From positions 25,369,584 through 25,433,583 of the forward strand of contig JAJEKV010000005.1 of assembly GCA_021234155.1 (NCBI GenBank): a DNA stretch of 64,000 bases, written 5' to 3'. The notes under the pieces are model-generated. The model had not been told where the DNA came from, did not search any database, and was given only the letters and a program-made list of their open reading frames with translations. Position numbers and translations under genes: made by a program. Positions 44,985 through 57,090 of this stretch are shown in pieces (the stretch's first letter is position 1; each line of letters starts with the position of its first letter). This DNA comes from Isoetes taiwanensis. Lineage: Eukaryota; Streptophyta; Lycopodiopsida; Isoetales; Isoetaceae.

Positions 44985-45450
44985 AGTGTTATTGAAAGAG
45001 TTTGTTACAAACCAAAGATTAACAAGCAATCTAAAAATCAAGCATCTAGAAAACTAACACCAAAACTTAGAAGACTTCCAAAGCTCGTAAAACATGAATC
45101 TCCAAAGCTCTCCACCCAACCAGGCTCGTAAAACATGAATCTCCAAGATAGTCCATGCGCAATTTATGTGAAGAAATAATTAAGTAAATTTGGACGGTCA
45201 ATCCTTAGAGAATCCTCTCTAAGAAACAAGCACGGAGTTCATGGAAGGTGGCAAGAGGCAGTTGAAGGAGCAAAAGGAGAAGGAGGAGGATCTGAATCCA
45301 ATAAGCACAACTATTTTCCTTATATAGGGATCAAGGAGCTTTTCTAAAAAGAGCTAAAGGTATGTAGACCAATTATAGGCATTACCACTGGATTAACCTA
45401 TCAAGTGTGAAGTTATAAGGTGTGAACAAGTGTTCCATGCTATAACTCAC
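44985..45450 (+). repeat. Dispersed repeat, left arm of an inverted pair
   Basis: It matches, as reverse complement, 50390-50845: AACCAAAGATTAACAAGCAA, CATGAATCTCCAAGATAG, GGCAGTTGAAGGAGCA, GGAGGAGGATCT and GGTATGTAGACCAATTATAG all have counterparts. A TATA-like TTATATAGGGATC lies inside. The copies are clearly diverged. Confidence 0.85.
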
Positions 45451-46390
45451 CTTACAAATATGATGATGGCATCATGCAACTTTTAAAAGGACAATTATCA
45501 ATGCGATGTTTAACATTGCTTGTATAATGAGAACAATAATGTGTCACAATTCTGTTCTTCATAAAATTAATCTTCACAGTCAACACCGGATTTATTCCAG
45601 TCAACACCAAATTTAACTCAGCTACAAAAGAAAAATAGTTGCGTCATATCACATATCACATTAATCCTTGTAGACATGCCATATCACATTGAATCTTCTA
45701 TGGTTGTCTAGAAAAAGACCACAAAATCATTAACAATATGAACCCCATGCAATTTTAGACATAACACAAAGAGCAACACGAGAAATATAAAGTAAAGAAG
45801 GCATAACCTACACGAACTACACTTTATGTGCACCTTAGATGCTGAGGAAAACATAGCCTGAGAGGCAGACTAGGTTTGAGAGAAAGAACTAAATTTTATA
45901 AAAGTAGATGTTCCAACAAAAGAGTCGCACAATAGAAAGCTGCAACTGACCATTTTATCCTGATCCATGAAAATACAAATAACACAACAATTCATGGTAT
46001 TACAACATGGTATTACAAACTGCAAAAGTTCCAAAAAATAGCACCTCATAATTTCCCCCTTTTTTTCTGAAAAGCTATATTTGCATGAGAGGGGCTCCAT
46101 TAATTGTCGCACATATTCACTGTAATCTGCTGCCATTGCATTCTAGGACCATGTAAATCCTGTTGATAGGCACTTGACGAGCACCAATAATTTCCAATTC
46201 ATATCAAAAATTAAAATACCAAGCAATGAAACTTGGAAGGGAAAAATTGTAATTTATTTGCCAATTAAGCAATTGTATATATTTGGTTGAGCTTATTTGG
46301 TTATATATTACTAGAGAATACTTCACTGAGATGTAGGGGATCCCAAGCAACGGAATGGGAAGACCTGGATAAAGAAAGAATCAAGCTTGG
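45451..46390. other. Intergenic, nothing recognised
   Basis: AT-rich. The frame at 45870-46136 shows no family motif. A GGAATGGGAAGACCT sequence at 46352 recurs at 46389 beside the SINE. Confidence 0.4.
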
Positions 46391-46594
46391 AATGGGAAGA
46401 CCTTCGGGGCATGGTCTAGTGGCAGGACCTTAAACCTGCTATATGTACTCGATAATCACATGCCAAGCAGCTCCTAGCATAAGGTATCGCGGCTAGGTCG
46501 TGGATTGGCTTCCATGTGATCTGTAGAATGTGATGTAGCTACTGTACTCATGATGTGATGGTAAATCGACTAACGTCCTTCAATAAAAAAAAAA
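46391..46594 (+). mobile_element. tRNA-derived SINE, ~204 bp
   Basis: Near its start TGGTCTAGTGG fits a pol III A box; GGTCGTGGATT near 46496 is a weak B box. It ends in an A-run (46585-46596). An 8-bp AAGCTTGG duplication flanks it (46383-46390 and 46595-46602). Confidence 0.65.
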
Positions 46595-46602
46595 AAGCTT
46601 GG

Positions 46603-47570
46603 TTTAGACGTTGATACCAAAGACATTAACGCCATAAATCTAGTCTGGGATGACCATTGTTCTGTCCGAGCAAAATCTTTGCACAGAGGGGTCAAATTGC
46701 CTTTTAAAAATGCGTGAAAAAGGGGGGGCTTTTTGCTACCCGTGGAACACAGATGCCATACCCTCTTATATATAAGTGCATCCCTCGAGATTACAAGCTT
46801 TTGTGATGTGTCCGTCCACCCAAGAGGGCAATGAAGAATGGCCCAATGTGAGGACATTGAAACCTATAGGTTATTTGTGAAGCAAAAGTGGATTCTACGG
46901 TGTCCATTTGTGACAGCCAGATCTATAAAATCTAAGGGAGGGTGCCCTTCTTTCACCCACTCCCCTTCAATGATACAACCCATTTTTTACCCTTTGATAG
47001 CTCGGTTTTGCCTTTTAATAGCCCACCTTAAGAACTATGAAAAATTGAGCTAAATACATGGTCTATTGATGGGCACTTGTGGTCTAATGAAGGTCAATTG
47101 TGAGTATTTAGTGGTCCATTAGAGGGCTTTTGGTGGTCCATTGGAGCGCATTTGGGTCTATTAGTGTCAAAATTACCATACAACTTAGAATCTTTGTCAA
47201 AACGACTAGTGGTTAGTATTAATTGAAAGCTAAACTTTGAAATTTCATAATATTATTTCAAAATAAGAAATTAATATTATTTTGAAATAGGAGATTATTT
47301 CAAGTCGGATTGCAGAATGGCAAAGATTTTCTTCGTTCAGAAAGGAAACAGGGGCGAAGATTGGCATATCAAGGGGATAAATTCGCTCCAAGTTAGGCAA
47401 TATGAAGCTTTAGCAATTGGAATCTCATATTGCAGGAAAAAAAGGCATCATGACTTAAAAAACTCTAAAATAGAACATGCATTTACGGGAGAGCCGAATT
47501 GAAAATGCGACTATGTTATGATACAAGAATCTATACATCATAACAAATCTGAAGATAATTGTAGCAGCGG
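46603..47570. other. Intergenic downstream of the RING-CH gene
   Basis: Nothing recognised. It probably contains the gene's 3' UTR and terminator region just below 47571. Confidence 0.4.
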
Positions 47571-48227
47571 TCAGCTGAAGAAATTTACATGGAAAACCCA
47601 AGGAAGCAGAAAAGCAACAATCACAAAAGCAAGCAAAAAATTGCAGAGAGGTTGGCGACGCCACCAGTTCGAAGCTGCTCGTTCAGGCTCTGCGCTTCTT
47701 ATTGCTAATACTTGACTATTACTTTCAACATTTGGAGCAACAATATTTTGCACTGTGCTACCACATATTTCACATATCCTGAAGCGAAAGTATATTCAGA
47801 TTAACTAGAATTTTCTTATTTACACCCAAAATTTTAGGTTAAGAGAATGAATGAGTACTGACCTGTTGCCTTTGAGCTTGAACCAAGCTTCTGCGCATTT
47901 TTTGTGAGCAATTCCAAGATCATCCTTGCAATGGCAATCCAGTTGCAGAGCTTCGGTGGATGCGCCTAAACCCAAATGGCAAACACGACATACCTTCTCG
48001 TTATCTTCATCGTTACAATTGCCCTCTTCTTCCACACGAGGAGGATTTAAATCCTCTGCCCCTTTTTGCAAACCCTTGTGCGTGCAACTAGCATGCTGAG
48101 CAGCTATGCAGATTTGGCATTTTTCATTCTCTTGCTCAGAATCACATTTTAGGATCTGCATCTGCAGGGCTATATGATCCCCATTTTCGCCCCTGCTTAA
48201 ACCCCCTTTCTCCTCTTGCCCATCCAT
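47571..48227 (-). CDS. RING-CH (RINGv) zinc finger membrane protein, two exons
   Basis: Exon 1 is 48227-47863, the intron 47862-47779 (84 bp, GTCAGT...TTCAG), and exon 2 47778-47571: 573 nt, 190 aa, intact. The RING-CH domain is C4HC3: VCRVCHLG, LDCHC, IAHKKCAEAWF and, across the splice, RICEICG. The C-terminus has WWRRQPLCNFLLAF followed by one hydrophobic helix to HVNFFS. A cysteine-containing acidic region precedes the domain. In known families RING-CH domains act as E3 ubiquitin ligases on membranes; plants have a family with a similar WWRR...LCNFLLA tail, so a role in membrane-protein ubiquitination is inferred. I chose the second ATG (MDGQEEKGG) because the upstream codons look like leader; the ATG at 48248 would add seven residues. 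It lies between two inverted repeat copies. Confidence 0.85.
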
Positions 48228-49802
48228 CACAAGACAACCCAAATACACTAGATCTCAACACCCACCTGCGTTATCATGGCTTCTGACCCATCAATTACAC
48301 AGAAGCGGCCGGCCAGGCATCAATCGACTTTGTCCAATTGGATGAAAACGGCAGTAAATTTGGAGTTGTTTATGCTTTGCCGCTTAAATCGGTGGCTTTC
48401 TGACGAACCATGTCAGTGAATGGCGTATACGAGACTGCAGATGCATTTAGCACTATTGAAACCGCAGACTGTGGATTCCAATCCGAAAGCTTTGTAGGCT
48501 ATAATAGAAAAATGAATGATCTTTGTGTGGCATCTAAAAAGGCTGGCATCACATTCGTTGCTTATCTGGCAAGAGATATAGACCAATCAGCTTACCCTTT
48601 GGGTTAACATTGACAAACCTGGAATGGTAACTTCCCTATATTCATACATTACATGCTCAATTACACTGCTCTTCTCCAAATAGCCAAGATAGATCTATTC
48701 ATAGAAGACAAGAATAGCACATTTGTCGTAGCTGCATATAACTCCCTCGAGATGATAAACATCCTTATGAATTGAAGACTTGGAGTTGGCGTTAGGTCTA
48801 AATAGTTGTTGCCATAGCTAGGGCTTTTCTAGCATTATCAGGCTAAAACTCCTTTGTAATTTCTAATTGATATCAAATGGGGTCCATTGCTATGGAGATG
48901 GATTCATGCTAATGCTAAGAATGCCAATGAAGAAATGAGCCTCTAATGGTTATGAGGATGAAAGAAAAATTTGTTCTCATTCATAACACATGACCTGGAT
49001 GTAGTAGCATGTGGGAATATGTTAGTGATGAAGTGATTGCTTGTTGAGAAGCACAAATTGGTTTAAATCTTCTATTTTTTCATTGCACATTCTCTCTTCT
49101 TCCTCTATCTTATCCTTGGTAGGCCTGGTTTGGGAGCTCTCTAGCGCTTCTTCAACAAAATGAAAAAAATGCAGATGGTTATTTCTTTGTCCATTCTTGA
49201 TCTTTGAGCTTCAACTTTATATCCTTCTTCAACTTCTATCTTTGGATACACGGACCAAAAGTGAGATCTAGAATTGCAAGAATCTTCTCCTACACCACCC
49301 ACATGAGGAATCATTTAGCTCATCAAAAGGTTTATATATTTTACTTTCTCTTCCATTTGTATCTCCAACATTATTCTTAGTCTTTGTCTTGAAGACACCA
49401 AATATGATATCAAACTCCCTTAGGGTCGAGCTTGCTTCTACTTTCTTACTTCCTCATCTAGAAAAGTTGGCTCTACAAGACATAGTTCTGCATAATAACA
49501 GATATTTTAAACTTTCTAAAACTTTCACACTAACTTTTGATTGGTCAACTTTTCCATTCCCAACAATAACTAGGTGAACTTGGAAGTATAATGATGACCT
49601 GTCTCATGATCCTTTTGTTTAAAAAGACCCTATTGCGCTTTTAGGTTGGGATAATTGTTCGAATGTGAGTTGCGAGATTCGAAGGCCTTCCTAAATTCTA
49701 TATATCTAAACGAGGTGACCCTGGACTATCACAGTCGTCGGATTCGTCGATCCTACGACCCATATCGTATGTTGGGGCCTCTGGGCACCTCTTGTTTCGC
49801 TT
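48228..49802. other. Intergenic upstream of the RING-CH gene
   Basis: It presumably holds the promoter of the minus-strand gene. A plus-strand frame at 48410-48607 (65 codons) has no recognisable motif. Confidence 0.4.
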
Positions 49803-50016
49803 ATAGCCATTTATAATTGGAGGCGCGTATGATTTTGAAATATAAAATACGATTTTGACTAAGCTTTTGAGAGAATATCGAACCTCTATACGGCTTTGCC
49901 TAAGATTTTATAGCCATTTATAATTGGAGGCGCGTATGATTTTGAAATATATAATACGATTTTGACTAAGCTTTTGAGAGAATATCGAACCTCTATACGG
50001 CTTTGCCTAAGATTTT
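49803..50016 (+). repeat. Tandem duplication, 107 bp x 2, nearly perfect
   Basis: 49803-49909 and 49910-50016 differ at one or two positions (AAATATAAAATACG versus AAATATATAATACG). It is a recent event. Confidence 0.95.
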
Positions 50017-50389
50017 AGAGTATGAAATACGGGGGCTCGAACCTCTACCAAAATAACTCAATGTTCTAATAAGACTACTTTAACCAATATACGCAGTGAG
50101 TTAATATGATTATTTTTTATCTTGAATATTTTTTTTTTTTTAATAACAACCCATTCAATTGTTTTAGGGATATAATATGGTCTATGGTTTCAGGAATTGT
50201 TATTTTTACATCCATATCAAATCCCCCTGGAACCCCTTATTATTTTGCTACATATTTACTTGTAGTTGCATCTTCTTCCCATTTTGCCATCAATTCTTGC
50301 TACATCTGTTAAATATTTGTCCATTGTTTGTAACTTTTGTTTCTTAATTGCTCGAACTTTGATATGATGGTGCTTGGGGAAGTGGCTCG

Positions 50390-50845
50390 AAAAGCAAGAA
50401 TAAGATAGCTGCATGGAAGACTTGAACCATTGAGATAATTATGGAACTTTGGAAAAGGTTGAGGTCCCATAATTGGCCTACATACCTTCACATTTTTCCA
50501 AAAAAGGCTCCGTGATCCCGATATACGAGAAAAAGGTGCACTTATTGGATTTAGATCCTCCTCCTTCTCCTTCTGCTCCTTCAACTGCCTCTTGTCACCT
50601 TTCTTCCATGAACTCTGTGCTTGTTTCTTAGAGAGAATTCTTTAGGGGTTGGCCTTCCAAATTTCCTTCTTCTTTCTTGACATAAATTGCTTATGAACTA
50701 TCTTGGAGATTCATGTTTTGCAAGCCCGGTTGGACAGAGAGCTTTCGGCTGAAGGCCTGGATTGAAAAACTTTCAAGTTTTGGTATTAGTTTTCCAGATG
50801 CCTAATATTTAGATTGCTTGCTAACCTTTGGTTCATAACAAGTAG
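50390..50845 (-). repeat. Dispersed repeat, right arm of an inverted pair
   Basis: Reverse-complement counterpart of 44985-45450. Together they enclose about 4.9 kb including the RING-CH gene. They may be diverged LTR or MITE copies in opposite orientation. Confidence 0.85.
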
Positions 50846-51759
50846 TCGTGGTTCTTTCGTTTCCAGACTGTGGGAAATGGTCTGTTTGTGAAACTAAGAA
50901 GCTTCAATTAGGATGACTTAAGAATACGCGTTATAGTTAACAACTAAGATTCTGGATGGTTTGTTAAAGACATTTTTTTTGCCAAAATAATAATTTCTGT
51001 TGAGAGTTAGAGACTTGAACTTCTTAATTGTCTGTTTCATGAGAAGAACTTTGTTAAAAAGTAGATTCGGATTTCCCTCAGACTTGCCATAGCCTGGTTT
51101 TAATTCACAAACCTGAAGCTAAAAGACCAGTTGTTGGTCAGATTTGGTAATGGATGATGCAATGCCATAGTTGTATCAAGATCTAACTGAAAAGCTTAGA
51201 ATAGAGATAAGGCCAAATCCAGTGTTGGAGCTTGGTCGGTGATAACTAAGAGACAGAATAGAGTATTAGGGTTTGGCCATAAGTCAAGATGTTCTATTTC
51301 TTTTGGAAAGAGACACTAGGTCCAGGTTATCCCGTCCTAGAATAATTGTTTTGCCCTTTAACATATTCTTTATTTTTGCCTTTTAACCTTTGTATATATC
51401 ATTTGCCTTAGCCTGGTGATAATCTTGAGGGTTTGTATTGGTAATAAACAAAAAATCATACCATGTTTTTATTTATTTCCCTAGGCGATTGAAATATTCC
51501 AAAAATTTAATTGATGCCACAGAACAGCTAATGGTTTGAAGACTAAAAGGGCAAAGATTCCCTAGCTTATAATTTGCAGTCATGGTGGATCGAAAAACAT
51601 GATGTGATTAATGGCAGAAGCAGCAAACCAGAGGAGCCACATCAATTTGGATGTGTTTGCTAGTCTAACATTGTTTATTGAGTTATCGCAGAACATGGAC
51701 ATGCAGGAAATTATTTTAGGAGATATTATTACTTTTTGCAGGCGCAAGGAGAAACCTAA
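50846..51759. other. Intergenic, nothing recognised
   Basis: No element or gene signal up to the LTR start. Confidence 0.4.
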
Positions 51760-53337
51760 TGTGACGTTCCACGTATTTATATGCCTTTTTAAGTATAAAT
51801 ACATGACACATCACTATAAATAATTAATGGCACATTAATTATTCATAAGCTAAGGTTAGCTATGTTAATAATTAATTATAAAGGTGGAAACCTAACCTAA
51901 AACCCTAATTCGAATTTAGGGATTAACCTAATATTAAAGAGGGCTAAATTATTAAATTAGTTAATATTAGCCAACCCAGAGTTACCACCTGGCCCAAATC
52001 GATTACTTGGGACCGAAATTGGAGTTTTGTACCCCCATTTGCCCCAATTCAAATTGGGGGAGGATGGTGGAGGAGGAGCTGTTGTTCCACCTTGTTCCAG
52101 CCAGAAGGATGGAGAACCCGAGCGATAGTGGACCTAGCTTGATCCCGGTTAGTACGTAGATAGCTTGGATTCGTAGATAGTCATAGGACTAACCCTTGTA
52201 TGTTCAGAAGGTAGCTAGGATTAACCCTTGTATGAATAGATGCATGGTTAATCTCTATTTTATGTTCTATTCGAAGTTATGAATGGATGGATGTATAAGG
52301 ATAGCTTTCTTTCTGTTCCTCCTGTGTTGTATGGGTAAAAGGGGGGTAGAGACCTAAAGGCCATCTAGAAGTAGAGATGCTCCTAGATAGAACCCTTAAA
52401 ACCCAGTAAATGCAACCTGTGCATAAGAGCCAACCTGGCTGTGGATGCTATGATGTGGTTCATCACCAGACAACGAGTATGAGGGTGAATCGGGGGTGGG
52501 GTCTTGCCTAGCGCGGCTACAGGACTCCTATAGTGTGCTAGGCTTATAGTCGGTCACTGTGTGTGGGTCGCGTATGGGTCTGACACTCTCTGGGCCGGAG
52601 GGCATGAGTCATAGATGGCCGTCCTGGGCTCGAACGGGTTAGTGAGCTGACCTTTAGATTTAGGGGAGTAAGTCGGGTACGGATGCGGGGGTCGCTGATG
52701 CGGCACATGTTCTCTAGCACACCCAGGGATCCGTCATGCTCGGGGAGGAGACGCCTCTCTGACCTGCCTCATCGGACCGGGGAGATGTAACCCGGAGTAG
52801 TCTCGTAGGGTGATTCCTTGGGATTGCGTTTTCGAAGGGCTACAAGCACGTCATAGCATGATTCAGCCTATCCGCAAAGTGTGCACAGGAGGGGCGGATG
52901 GAGTAGACTACCTTAGCCATTGTCTTATGCCAGCCAACACCATGTTATATCTCTGTCTGTTGTTATCTTGAGGCCCTGACCGTCAGTCAACCCCATGGAG
53001 TCTGAGCCCGGGGTAGAGCCCTTAGTTATGGTGTATTTCCTTTGTTATGTTGGTATTCTGTTGTTAATATATTGATGATGATGGGCCACCCTTCGTGGTG
53101 GTATATTATTTATTAGTATTGTTGCTAGGTGCTAACATATATGTACGCTTCCGCTATATAGGATTCCCATAGAAGGCGTGGGACGAATGACACCTCTGTG
53201 TCCTTCACCTGGACACTTGGCCATCACAAATGGTCCGAGTCAGACGGAGGGCCTTTCTGTGGTGATGGATTCGCCATGGAGGGGAATTTCCCTTATTTAT
53301 ACGATGGGAGCATCGTATGGATTCGGGGAGCGTCACA
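51760..53337 (+). mobile_element. Retrotransposon 5' LTR, ~1.58 kb
   Basis: It starts TGTGACGTTCC and ends GGGAGCGTCACA (TGTGACG/CGTCACA, a perfect 7-bp inverted end) and is followed one base later by a primer binding site. CTATATAGG near 53153 could be the TATA box. GC content is higher than in the surroundings. Length and PBS fit a gypsy-type element, but no pol is found downstream. Confidence 0.8.
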
Positions 53338-53338
53338 G

Positions 53339-53350
53339 TGGTATCAGAGC
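53339..53350 (+). promoter_or_regulatory. Retrotransposon primer binding site
   Basis: TGGTATCAGAGC, complementary to the 3' end of plant initiator tRNA-Met, one base after the LTR. Confidence 0.9.
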
Positions 53351-53819
53351 CATGATTTTGGTAGACCAGATCATAGCACTGGCCATGTCTAACTCGTTAG
53401 ACTCTTAGTAGGGGACCTCCAATGTAGGAAACTTACACCAAATCCATAAGTAGGATGAGTTTTGGCCTAAGTATGCGAGGATTGAGCTAGTTAAGAAGAA
53501 AAAAATTCCAAATATTAAGATGAAGTTATGTTGAGTTTTTGGCAGAATGCAGTCCCTTTCTTCCGGAGACCATAACTTTCTCTAGGTAACTCGGATTGAG
53601 GCGATTTTTGTTCCAACACGTCGGGCATGGTCCAAAACCCTAGGGACATCATCATCCGACAGCAGAAGGTCGAGCACGGGGCCCAAAACCCAACTCGGGT
53701 GCCGCTTGGATTTGGGCGCTCCAGAATCTCAAAAGAAACGTGTATAATTTGACCTGCGCCCGACCGTATAAAACGCGTATTTCCACCATATAAAAATTTT
53801 TGTATTTTTTTCATGTATA
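53351..53819 (+). other. Leader of the LTR element, no coding
   Basis: Sequence after the PBS without recognisable gag. The element appears truncated or replaced from here on. Confidence 0.4.
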
Positions 53820-53905
53820 TGTTTTTTTTTTTACACCTCGACCCAGATTTGAACCCATGACCTCTTAACTCCAACCTTAGGTGCTTACTACCACACCAAG
53901 CTTTT
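53820..53905 (-). mobile_element. tRNA-related SINE fragment 1
   Basis: On the minus strand TTGGTGTGGTAGTAAGC (A-box-like) is followed by GGGTTCAAATCTGGG, a good pol III B box, and then an A-run. Confidence 0.5.
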
Positions 53906-53984
53906 TTAAATATAATATATATGTTTAATATTTTCCTTATACACATGTAGTATCCTGTTTTCTTTGCATAGCAACTTTGGTATA

Positions 53985-54062
53985 AAAGTGTACCATGGGG
54001 ACTTGAACCCTTGACCTCCCAGCACCCAACCAAACCCTTTATCAACAGGGTAAGCCTTCTTT
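53985..54062 (-). mobile_element. tRNA-related SINE fragment 2
   Basis: The minus strand carries GGTTGGGTGCTGGGAGGTCA and the B box GGGTTCAAGTCCCC, similar in layout to the fragment at 53820. Confidence 0.5.
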
Positions 54063-56270
54063 TAATATACATAATAGTCTTGTGTTATACTTAACCAATA
54101 GAAGTAGTTTCTCTATTTCTTTAGAAAGACTCCTGTCTACCATCACTCTTCCCTAAACCAACGCTGCGGTGGCAACAACCCCACCGGACTTGTGCAACCA
54201 TGGTGAGCTAGGAATAACTTAAGAGTTATTATCATCATTGCGAAATATTTCCGTAACCATATCGACAAATGTTCACGTTGAGCGATGGAAGGAAATTCCT
54301 CGGAGTAAGATAGAAACTTCGAAGTTGGATTCTAATCCACTATCACCTTGGATATTCTTTAGGCGACGATAATAATGTCCAGTTATCACGTTCCTAGACC
54401 TATAGCTTTAAATTGTTTCCTTTGGTAGATGCCTTGATAACAAAATTTCTTCGGGCCTTGCCATGATTCAATCTATACTACATTCATATGCTTTATATTA
54501 GACCTTATTGACGTCATATATTAAGGGTTAGGTAATATTTTATCGACATAATTACAATTAATGTTGTTTCTCTCTAGTGTCTAAGCCTTGACTCGTTTCA
54601 TTTCCTAGAGAAAGGATCTTTCTTTGCCCAACCAACTAGGGACTGCCATGCAGCACCCCTCTAGACCATGGCTTTAGCTTTAATCCTATCACCCTTCACT
54701 ACTTCTCCTCGATGATAGTGTTTCTTTAAGGGATCACTTCCCCCGGCTCAGGTTGCATACTCCATAACATATAATGAGTGCTTGTGCTAGAACCCCCACA
54801 ACAATGTCAACACTTTACTCTAAATTATCTAGAGTACAAACATTAGTACTATTTTGTGCCAAACTTCATCGTCTATATGGCCGTGATTAATTATTTGCGC
54901 CACGCGCCTGTCAATTTGACAGCGGCCTACCCTCTTTTGGGGTTCTTCCACCATAACGGTCCAATGGCATCCAACCATTGTTGACTAGTAAGTCACCTCC
55001 TTCTAGGGTATCTAGATCGGGTTGGGGCAAAGTCTTTCCAACCATTCCTTTAATGCCTAAACATCATTAAGTTCCGCAAATGATCTTACATATTCCAAGG
55101 GATTATGTGACTATCCCAAAGGACAGTATCACCCAAAGACCTCTCAACATAGGCCTCCTCTATTAAGAGATCTTGTGTTCAAGATATATTAAAAAGGTTC
55201 TTGGTGAATTCAATTCACCTTATTGTCCTAGGACATGGAATTTTTCTTCCCTAAGCCATGCACCAAATCTTTAAATAAGCTTCCCATCTCTTGCTGCCTT
55301 TCAAGCCGCAAGTCTCTCTTTGCATGTTAGCAAAGACCACCCTGTTAGATAATAAACTTCCTATCCAAATTACTAAATATCATTAATGAAGGTCCTTCAT
55401 TCCTTCTCTTCTTCAATATGTTTTCTATGTCTATGGTCGAATTTCAATATCCCGGCCCTTACGCCTGGCACAGCGTACACAATTCACCCTTTGGTTGATA
55501 CCTTCATTCAGTAGAGTCACCAATCCATTTACTCCTTTATGTATTCGTTAACCGTCTTGTGGCTTCTAAGCCGCTATCATATGCCCCTTATGTTGTAACC
55601 CACCTATCATTGGGGGTTATGATTCAACGTTGTCCTACATCCTAGAAATGTTAGTCGTTACATTTCTCTGTCATGATGCTATCACGCTGTTGTGGCATTC
55701 CAAATGACTTCGCATCCTCATTTAAGTCATAGTCATGGCCTAAGAGCAAGTGAGCCTTCGTATAAATCGTGAATTACCTGGAGTCATCAAGGTGCCTGCC
55801 TAGTATTTTGTGAGTCTTCCTACAATACCTACGTTTGACATAACCCGGACTTGTATCGATGTTCGAGTCCTGTATATTCTAACTTACACCTCCATGTAAC
55901 CCATGGCGTTCACCTCTGCCTTCATCAGTAACTTTAGGATACGCTCATCTTTCCTGCGTCACTACTTAGATTACCTCTCCAAGATGTTTATCGTATATGT
56001 ACACAGTATGTACATAATAAACATATATCCACCTCCCACAATGCTAGACCTCTGCTCTAACTTAGCTAAAGTGTAACCTTGGTAGTTCTTTTAAACAAAA
56101 CCCATTGCCTATGTACCTTTATGATGTGGCTGCGCCACCTACTGGACAGGGGCCAACTCTATGTTGGACTTGTATATGTTGTCTCTATTTTGATAGGGTC
56201 TCTAGCCATTTCAACCATTCCTTTAGTGCATTATGGTACTTTAACTCCGTACATAAACTAGGAAGCACTA
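54063..56270. other. Unassigned, no long ORF
   Basis: About 2.2 kb with almost no open frames (the longest is 60 codons) and no recognised motif. A repeated phrase, CAACCATTCCTTTA, occurs at 55037 and 56213, so part may be internal retroelement DNA. Confidence 0.45.
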
Positions 56271-56568
56271 TTTAATTAAAGTGGGTCAAATCTCGAAATT
56301 TGGAACTCAGACTGAAAATGGGACTCATACTTACCGAATAGAATTTTTTCTTACTAAAACAACAATAACATTTACAAAGAAGAAGAAGAAGAAGAAGAAG
56401 AAGAGATTTTAACGTCACGCCACAAGGCAGCGTCCTATCGGACAAAGAACAATCCGAGAAATGGAGACAGTGGGAAAAAAAGGGTAGGAAGGAAGGGGAG
56501 ATGAAAGGGAGGGAGGGACGGAGGAGGGAGGCAAAGGAACGGGGAGAGGGAGGAGGGAGGGAGAGGTG

Positions 56569-56570
<2 letters not shown>

Positions 56571-56661
<91 letters not shown>
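56571..56661 (+). repeat. (GA)n microsatellite, ~91 bp
   Basis: Perfect GA dinucleotide run preceded by about 100 bp of GGGA-rich purine sequence. Several open frames here are low-complexity artefacts. Confidence 0.98.
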
Positions 56662-56664
<3 letters not shown>

Positions 56665-56736
56665 TCGGCCACATGTGAACCGAGAGACCATGAGAGATAA
56701 TGCGAGAGATAAAATGAGAGGAGAGATAATGAGAGT

Positions 56737-56769
56737 AATGCGAGAGTCCACTTAGTGGACTCTCGCATT
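56737..56769. repeat. Perfect 15-bp inverted repeat around TTA
   Basis: Arms AATGCGAGAGTCCAC and GTGGACTCTCGCATT with only TTA between them, near the left end of the Harbinger element. A second perfect palindrome, CGCCCCTAAC/GTTAGGGGCG, follows at 56781-56804. Confidence 0.95.
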
Positions 56770-57090
56770 TAGAGGAAATTCGCCCCTAACTGCTGTTAGG
56801 GGCGTTTCCATTAATCAATGGGCCGTTAAGCCTAACGCCCCAAAAAAATTACGGGGATCGTTTTTGGAGGCTGGAAATTTCGACCTTAATTCCGGCCTCT
56901 GTTCTAGGTGGGCGGGCTCCAAGAATCAGAGATCCTAATTCCTTCCCTCCTAGCCGAGCATTAAGCGCCAATTCTCAATCCGGTAAGCATTTCTTGAATT
57001 ACTTTACTTCAATTCGTTCATTGCTTTGGTGATAGGCATTTTGTTAGCATCTAATAGCTTGAAATATCGGACACAAATTGTCTCAAGAAC

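Noticed and set aside
53515-54072. 185-codon minus-strand frame
   Set aside because: Crosses tRNA-like SINE pieces and T-runs. No family motif.
56272-56768. Minus-strand frames of up to 159 codons rich in Ser-Leu, and a plus-strand Arg-Glu frame
   Set aside because: They are translations of the (GA)n microsatellite and its purine-rich flank.
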